NCBI GenBank assembly: GCA_001247695.2
Contig: LGRX02014877.1
Span: 1-16,978, forward strand
Reading direction: 5' to 3'
DNA from: Cymbomonas tetramitiformis
Taxonomy: Eukaryota > Chlorophyta > Pyramimonadophyceae > Pyramimonadales > Pyramimonadaceae
Length of the DNA stretch: 16,978 bases
Positions 14,201-16,978 of the stretch are shown in pieces. The position numbers and the translations under genes are program-made. Below the pieces are notes generated by a model. The model saw only the letters and a list, made by a program, of their open reading frames with translations, did no database searches and was not told the origin of the DNA. How positions within the stretch are numbered: position 1 is the stretch's first letter; each line of letters begins with the position of its first letter.

Positions 14201-15078
14201 CATCCAAGTATTTCACGGCCTACAGGTGCAGAGAACTCACAGGCCTGCAAGCATCCCCACATAGAGCACACAGGATGGGAATGGGAGAAAGCCCGATCTG
14301 CCAGAGGTGTGGCACAACATCACTGTGCACCTATAAACATATCCAACTGAACTGCTCAGGAGAAGGAAATGAACTACATCAGTTAAGAGAAGGCCAACAG
14401 GAGGAAATAAAAGAGACCATCAAAAAAGCCACTGCAGGAGACCCGAAATTGATAATAGAAGGCAGAAACACAAGGGGTGGCACCACCAGAGCTGCCGAGT
14501 TTTTTCCCCTAGCAGAAGTAGACAGGGACCTAACAGCCTCCAAACCGCTTGCTGCCCTTCCAGAGGCTAGCATGTACAGACTATCCAATACCAGGAAAGG
14601 TACTGTTGCAGTAGCTGCTGCACCCACCGGCATAAACAACGACGGGTGTCACACTTTCCAAGACCTACAGTACATCAAAAAGAAAGAATTCTGGAAGTTA
14701 GTTGAGTGGCACAGGCTGACAACTGATACACCCCAGACATCGATCAGTAATTACACACAACGGGCCAATGATATCCACTCAGCGCTTATAGCGTGTAATA
14801 CTGAGTCGGGCGACCCGAAGAATTGTTATGCAATAAGAAGAGATTTATTAGACATCATCATAGATGAGAGAGGCTTAGGAAAGGAGGGATGTGAACTTTT
14901 CTGTAACCCCGTTAATTCACACCCAGGAATCAAGTCAAGAAGGTGCATTCCTACAGCAGCAATGAAAGAGGCGGTGAGACCCTTTTGGCACAAAGGAAAA
15001 ATAGGATGGGATGGACTCGCAAGAGATGCATATATCAATAGTGTTACTGGAAAAGGAAAATGTAGGAGGCAGTACTAA
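11185..15078 (+). CDS. Retrotransposon ORF2, 3' part: reverse transcriptase, RNase H, zinc knuckle, unknown C-terminus
   Basis: The frame is open from 11113; ATG 11185 lies inside RT region 2 and is not a natural start. Numbered from it: RT motif A YLDLKQAFD (Asp67), motif B GVPQGEVLSP (123-132), motif C FCDD (Asp201-Asp202, Cys where Ala is usual), then GIPINAKKSK and RYLGVWF. The motif B-C spacer is longer than usual. RNase H follows with Asp769 (SDGS), Glu829 (TAE), Asp856 (VIDS), His914 and Asp924; the last two are ten apart, as in E. coli RNase HI. Next comes the tether LTGLQASPHRAHRMG and the knuckle Cys1039, Cys1042, His1052, Cys1057. The final ~240 residues are unrecognised; they show no PD-(D/E)xK-type nuclease motif. 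With the 5' part the intact product would be about 3,000 residues, far above the usual LINE size. Confidence 0.95.
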   Translation: MLETGMKLFNSIIANRIKKALSKHPVLFPIQDAFLPNKNIEDSLQVLNEVISDANRFDKELHVVYLDLKQAFDRAEFWMSKLALEKIGLPENIITIISDITSEASRSVLTSEGMTDEWMLECGVPQGEVLSPLRFVAIMDILAIWLAERANGKNPMKQTYGYALEKPRDATRNPGATSPQKNRKWLNMNSPPNIFARFFCDDIILIGKAREEVQDMLGVINEFMRFIGIPINAKKSKYSHRKSIRQRGKADERNTGLEKKLMSGGMLKVEEGEEGPNIWSEWLPPKTTTYLEYSNRTEANRYLGVWFALDGGWEHQKQMLMNKLTQSLLSVQTQTLNLNQLRYIINAVVVPRMAYPLKVTSIICTETNNVAKEIDGTIANFILRYLNCPIDTNHQLVWTPAALGGLGIDSVTDIAYATCISETLITLCNTTEFEYWNDQILHGLHHTPNAHLYRENSSTWSRMASYVMEREARELKIQGSPLSHHLPFKKATAKSGNWFKRVSYILSKYGYSIDTKHSTLQDYEELQTFLYSSLPKPVYEKISMLVATRNLRYMGSFLQPCGGLMLSWEELRAKHSLQGTEPPAWFTALQTEVTCDESEAELRKVKPKYRDTPQAPEEGMMCWKGTGLGQEGIELVEVQRLDTGLGTLQLKQYTKDQEGIYRPDRTGPKALLVDEYQILQDGTTLMPVDQNILRMNSNGTARINTGEGLGAEIYLAYVENRLKDLFRTRCNNSCAAENSEFSCPSASEDEEQGMHDNADHRVSFDFASDGSLYKSSSYAASCGAAYMRFENGDITPFMSKHNIPRETPITSPTAGIIDNIHKPSSTTAEILGLRKLLQDRKHEILNTLVPLTHVIDSMATINVVNRDPGTLNVRDLMQEPNRRDLVAIRLILEELGFYNTTGQEKLFIKWIRGHNNDRLHDKVDRTAKRAAFRYSGRQLRFDEDGDLDFSLLFHEQSVTGGIRNHIRRLQRLSHHKKWKDMNGQGRALRLLEENQVKPIKDISKIASKYFTAYRCRELTGLQASPHRAHRMGMGESPICQRCGTTSLCTYKHIQLNCSGEGNELHQLREGQQEEIKETIKKATAGDPKLIIEGRNTRGGTTRAAEFFPLAEVDRDLTASKPLAALPEASMYRLSNTRKGTVAVAAAPTGINNDGCHTFQDLQYIKKKEFWKLVEWHRLTTDTPQTSISNYTQRANDIHSALIACNTESGDPKNCYAIRRDLLDIIIDERGLGKEGCELFCNPVNSHPGIKSRRCIPTAAMKEAVRPFWHKGKIGWDGLARDAYINSVTGKGKCRRQY

Positions 15079-15395
15079 ACCCTCTACTTAACAGTCACTG
15101 TGAAACTACTTGTGGATAAGATATAGTGCAAGGTTCTATATTATGCTCTATATCTTATTTAATGCTAACCAAACTATGCTGGTTCTTAGGATCTATGTCC
15201 AGACTCAATGCATATTACTTGCATATAAGAATTAGGATTACATCTTTTGCCATGTCGGCTGTATTTACTCTTGGAAACTCAACTGTTTCTTTGGCCTTGG
15301 CCATTACTTATTCACTCAACTCCCTGAGTTAATCCTAGTCAGCATGGCCAAGTCCCATTAGCCTATCAGATGCTTCTACTACAGTATCATGCAGT

Positions 15396-15428
15396 ATGAG
15401 GTGTCAGTGCTTCACTATGACACCTTAT
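15396..15428 (+). other. 3' UTR hairpin 1
   Basis: AGGTGTCA (15399-15406) and TGACACCT (15418-15425) are perfect inverted repeats around an 11-base loop (GTGCTTCACTA). In RNA the stem extends by one G-U and two A-U pairs to 11 pairs. 3' stem-loops are what the RT of stringent LINEs recognises; that role is inferred here from position. Confidence 0.6.
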
Positions 15429-15434
15429 TACACC

Positions 15435-15453
15435 GTACACTAGTACTGTGTAC
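15435..15453 (+). other. 3' UTR hairpin 2
   Basis: GTACAC and GTGTAC form a perfect six-base stem around the loop TAGTACT, six bases after hairpin 1. As an isolated hairpin it could be chance; its tandem position next to hairpin 1 makes it more interesting. Confidence 0.45.
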
Positions 15454-15599
15454 TCCCACTAAGGGGGGTCTCTTCCTCAACAGGGGTCTCGGGCGCTAAT
15501 ATCGTAAGGCGCGTATGGCACTGCTAGCATGTATGACACTGCTGAGTCATCCGCGCATGACACAATATGTTGTCCTAGCACAACTCCCCCCCCCTTCAC

Positions 15600-16014
15600 G
15601 TGGGAAGCGTCCTCGCGAACATATACGTTACAACTTTGCTCATCGCGTTTGCTCATCTGATTAGCTTGAGGGCTCCGCTAAGGTCACATCGCTGGCGCTC
15701 TTCACAGCGGCACACTACTCATATCAAGGCAGCTTTCGGTCTTCAATTTCCCGCCATCATGATGGTCATAACACTCGCATCGGCTACCAAGGTTGTCGAT
15801 AATACGGAACAAAAATCTTTGCAAGTAGGGGACCTCGGTCAAGAGGTCACATATGCTCGTCGTGCAGGCGCACAAACTCAGTTCTCCGTTCACTACGCGT
15901 CGTCCGCTTCAACCGTATGCCATAGGTTCACCAGGTCCTCAATTCGCGTGTGTCCAAGAGCGCCCCTCGCCAGCGGCTGGGCCACGTCCTCATCATCAAA
16001 GAAATGGCTAGCGT
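15600..16014. other. Transition region without a supportable gene
   Basis: Mixed-composition DNA rising to high GC. The long open frame that runs from here into the satellite has only a GTG start and owes its length to GC content. One small inverted repeat (GACCTC/GAGGTC, 15831-15848) is visible. It could be host flanking DNA or the far end of the element; I see no target-site duplication that would decide. Confidence 0.5.
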
Positions 16015-16978
16015 GGCGGTGCACTCGGTGCGCTTTCTTCCCCCCCAAAAGAAAAGCGGTCCACGCCTGGACGCTTTCTCATGGCGCCGTGGGGAAGGGC
16101 GTGGGCGAGCACCTCTCGTGCTCACCCTGTAGCGACACGAGCACAAGGGCGGCGCCCCTTGTCTGCGTGTGGCGAAGCGTCCCATCGCTGGGCGCCATCT
16201 CGCCCGGAGCGTCGGCCACACAGGCCTCAGCAGCGACCCTCACGTGGGTGCTGCGCTCCGCGCTCGTCGCCGGGGCACGCGTGTGCGGTGTGACGCTCCC
16301 AGGCCCGCTCATCTCCTCTCCGAAGAGCCTCGATGGCGCCCGGTCGCCGTGCACACGCTGCGCGCCACCCCTAGGCACCATGAGTATGGCGTGCCTGGTG
16401 GGGCAGCTGCGCGTCACGCGGCCCGAGACAGCGGCCATCTATCCGGCTGCCTCGTGGCGGTGCGCTCGGCGCGCTCGCGGTGGTCATCGTGTGCCACCCG
16501 CGGCGCGCTCTCTTTCCCCCCCAAAAGAAAAGCGGTCCACGCCTGGACGCTTTCTCATGGCGCCGTGGGGAAGGGCGCGGGCGAGCACCTCTCGTGCTCA
16601 CCCTGTAGCGACACGAGCACAAGGGCGGCGCCCCTTGTCTGCGTGTGGCGAGGCGTCCCATCGTAGGGCGCCATCTCGCCCGGAGCGTCGGCCACACAGG
16701 CCTCAGCAGCGACCCTCACGTGGGTGCCGCGCTCCGCGCTCGTCGCCGGGGCACGCGTGTGCGGTGTGACGCTCCCAGGCCCGCTCATCTCCTCTCCGAA
16801 GAGCTTCGATGGCGCCCGGTCGCCGTGCGCACGCTGCGCGCCACCCCTAGGCACCATGGGTATGGCGTGCCTGGTGGGGCAGCTGCGCGTCACGCGGCCC
16901 GAGACAGCGGTCATCTATCCGGCTGCCTCGTGGCGGTGCGCTCGGCGCACTCGCGGTGGTCATCGTGTGCCACCCGCG
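16015..16978. repeat. 476-bp GC-rich satellite, about two units, continuing past the window
   Basis: The anchor CCCCCCCAAAAGAAAAGCGG recurs 476 bp apart (its AAAAG at 16047 and 16523). Over the overlapping ~460 bp the two units differ at only about ten positions, nearly all transitions, several at CpG sites. A truncated preceding unit (16015-16040) lacks about 44 bp between two GCGCT motifs. 476 is not a multiple of three, so long frames across it shift every unit, which argues against coding. Each unit holds a CACGTG and the hairpins listed separately. It is likely satellite or subtelomeric DNA. Confidence 0.93.
16053..16123 (+). other. Two hairpins within each 476-bp unit
   Basis: Hairpin a: AAAGC-GTCC pairs with GGAC-GCTTT (16053-16077), with one bulged G and a six-base loop. 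Hairpin b: GAGCAC (16107-16112) pairs with GTGCTC (16118-16123) around CTCTC. Both recur unchanged in the next unit, 476 bp later. The function is unknown; GC-rich DNA readily gives such pairs. Confidence 0.5.

Larger units (their letters stand above)
4456..15453 (+). mobile_element. Large non-LTR (LINE) retrotransposon: ORF1 / Ulp1-Ulp1-like-EEP-RT-RNase H-zinc knuckle
   Basis: Minimal extent, from the first clear 5' repeat to the last 3' hairpin; the true ends are not resolved. The element has two overlapping frames (ORF1, ORF2), no long terminal repeats, no integrase and no aspartic protease. ORF2 shows an APE-type endonuclease, RT motifs including FCDD, an RNase H and a C-x2-C-x9-H-x4-C knuckle, the order seen in I/Tad/R1-like LINEs. 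Added in front are two Ulp1-like domains. No poly(A) tail is visible at the 3' end; I-type elements may instead end in short repeats. ORF2 is interrupted once by a frame change, so this copy as sequenced is probably not autonomous unless that is an assembly error or recoding. Clade assignment needs an RT phylogeny. Confidence 0.93.
15079..15599. other. Probable 3' UTR of the retrotransposon
   Basis: No convincing gene lies here; the 68-codon frame at 15126-15332 starts with ATG but has no recognisable features. Composition stays close to the element until about 15450 and then becomes GC-richer. Two hairpins (15396-15428 and 15435-15453) are followed by short repeats with 18-bp spacing: GGGGTCTC at 15465 and 15483, and GTATGRCACTGCT at 15513 and 15531. 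A C9 run lies at 15586-15594. No poly(A) tail is seen. The element end is probably between about 15455 and 15600. Confidence 0.5.

Noticed and set aside
14350..15078. Restriction-like (PD-(D/E)xK) endonuclease at the ORF2 C-terminus, as in dual-endonuclease LINEs
   Set aside because: I found no CCHC plus PD/D/K signature in this part. The only clear nuclease is the upstream EEP domain.
15126..15332. 68-codon frame after ORF2
   Set aside because: Short, without homology signals, and inside the probable 3' UTR.
15600..16769. 389-codon open frame on the + strand across the GC-rich repeats
   Set aside because: It starts with GTG, and the 476-bp period changes frame each unit, so the two copies are read differently. 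GC-rich DNA has few stops. Overlapping long frames on the other strand are equally open.

Overview
The window looks like nuclear DNA of a eukaryote whose lineage I cannot name. The evidence is a very large non-LTR (LINE-type) retrotransposon on the + strand, flanked on both sides by tandem repeats, with no bacterial gene organisation, no ribosome-binding sites and no RNA genes that I can see. Introns are not evident inside the long open frames. Base composition changes sharply: the left and central parts are A- and C-rich with moderate GC, and the last ~1 kb is a very GC-rich satellite.

Layout. (1) 1-1824: thirteen complete 132-bp tandem units plus partial edges. 132 bp is 44 codons, and one frame stays open through the whole array and on to 2824. 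(2) 1825-3827: degenerate fragments of the same unit, a 181-bp direct duplication (2277-2457 and 3010-3190), and a second open frame (2718-3827) ending in a Cys-rich, zinc-finger-like domain. An AATAAA lies 20 bases after its stop. The two frames could be one gene split by a 1-base change, perhaps in a G run at 2805-2809. (3) 3828-4802: a gene-poor stretch with diverged ~237-bp repeats, probably the 5' UTR or promoter monomers of the retrotransposon. (4) 4803-15078: the retrotransposon coding region. ORF1 (4803-6086) overlaps ORF2 by four bases (ATGA). ORF2 encodes, in order, a basic N-terminal region, a Ulp1/C48-type cysteine protease with its catalytic residues, a second and apparently dead copy of the same fold, an APE-type (EEP) endonuclease, a reverse transcriptase, an RNase H, a C-x2-C-x9-H-x4-C zinc knuckle and an unrecognised C-terminal domain. 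A single -1 frame change inside the RT N-terminal half (about 11113-11120) splits ORF2 into two open frames. (5) 15079-15599: probable 3' UTR with two adjacent hairpins and short 18-bp-spaced repeats. (6) 15600-16014: sequence without a supportable gene. (7) 16015-16978: 476-bp GC-rich satellite units, about two copies, running off the window.

How the parts fit. ORF1 should supply the nucleic-acid-binding RNP protein. ORF2 should supply target nicking (EEP), reverse transcription (RT) and removal of template RNA (RNase H). The order EEP-RT-RNase H-zinc knuckle is typical of the I/Tad/R1-like branch of LINEs. The tandem Ulp1-like pair placed in front of it is the most unusual element and suggests either self-processing of a roughly 3,000-residue ORF2 product or interference with host SUMO/ubiquitin-like conjugation. 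Neither role is shown by the sequence alone. Near-complete open frames suggest the copy is young.
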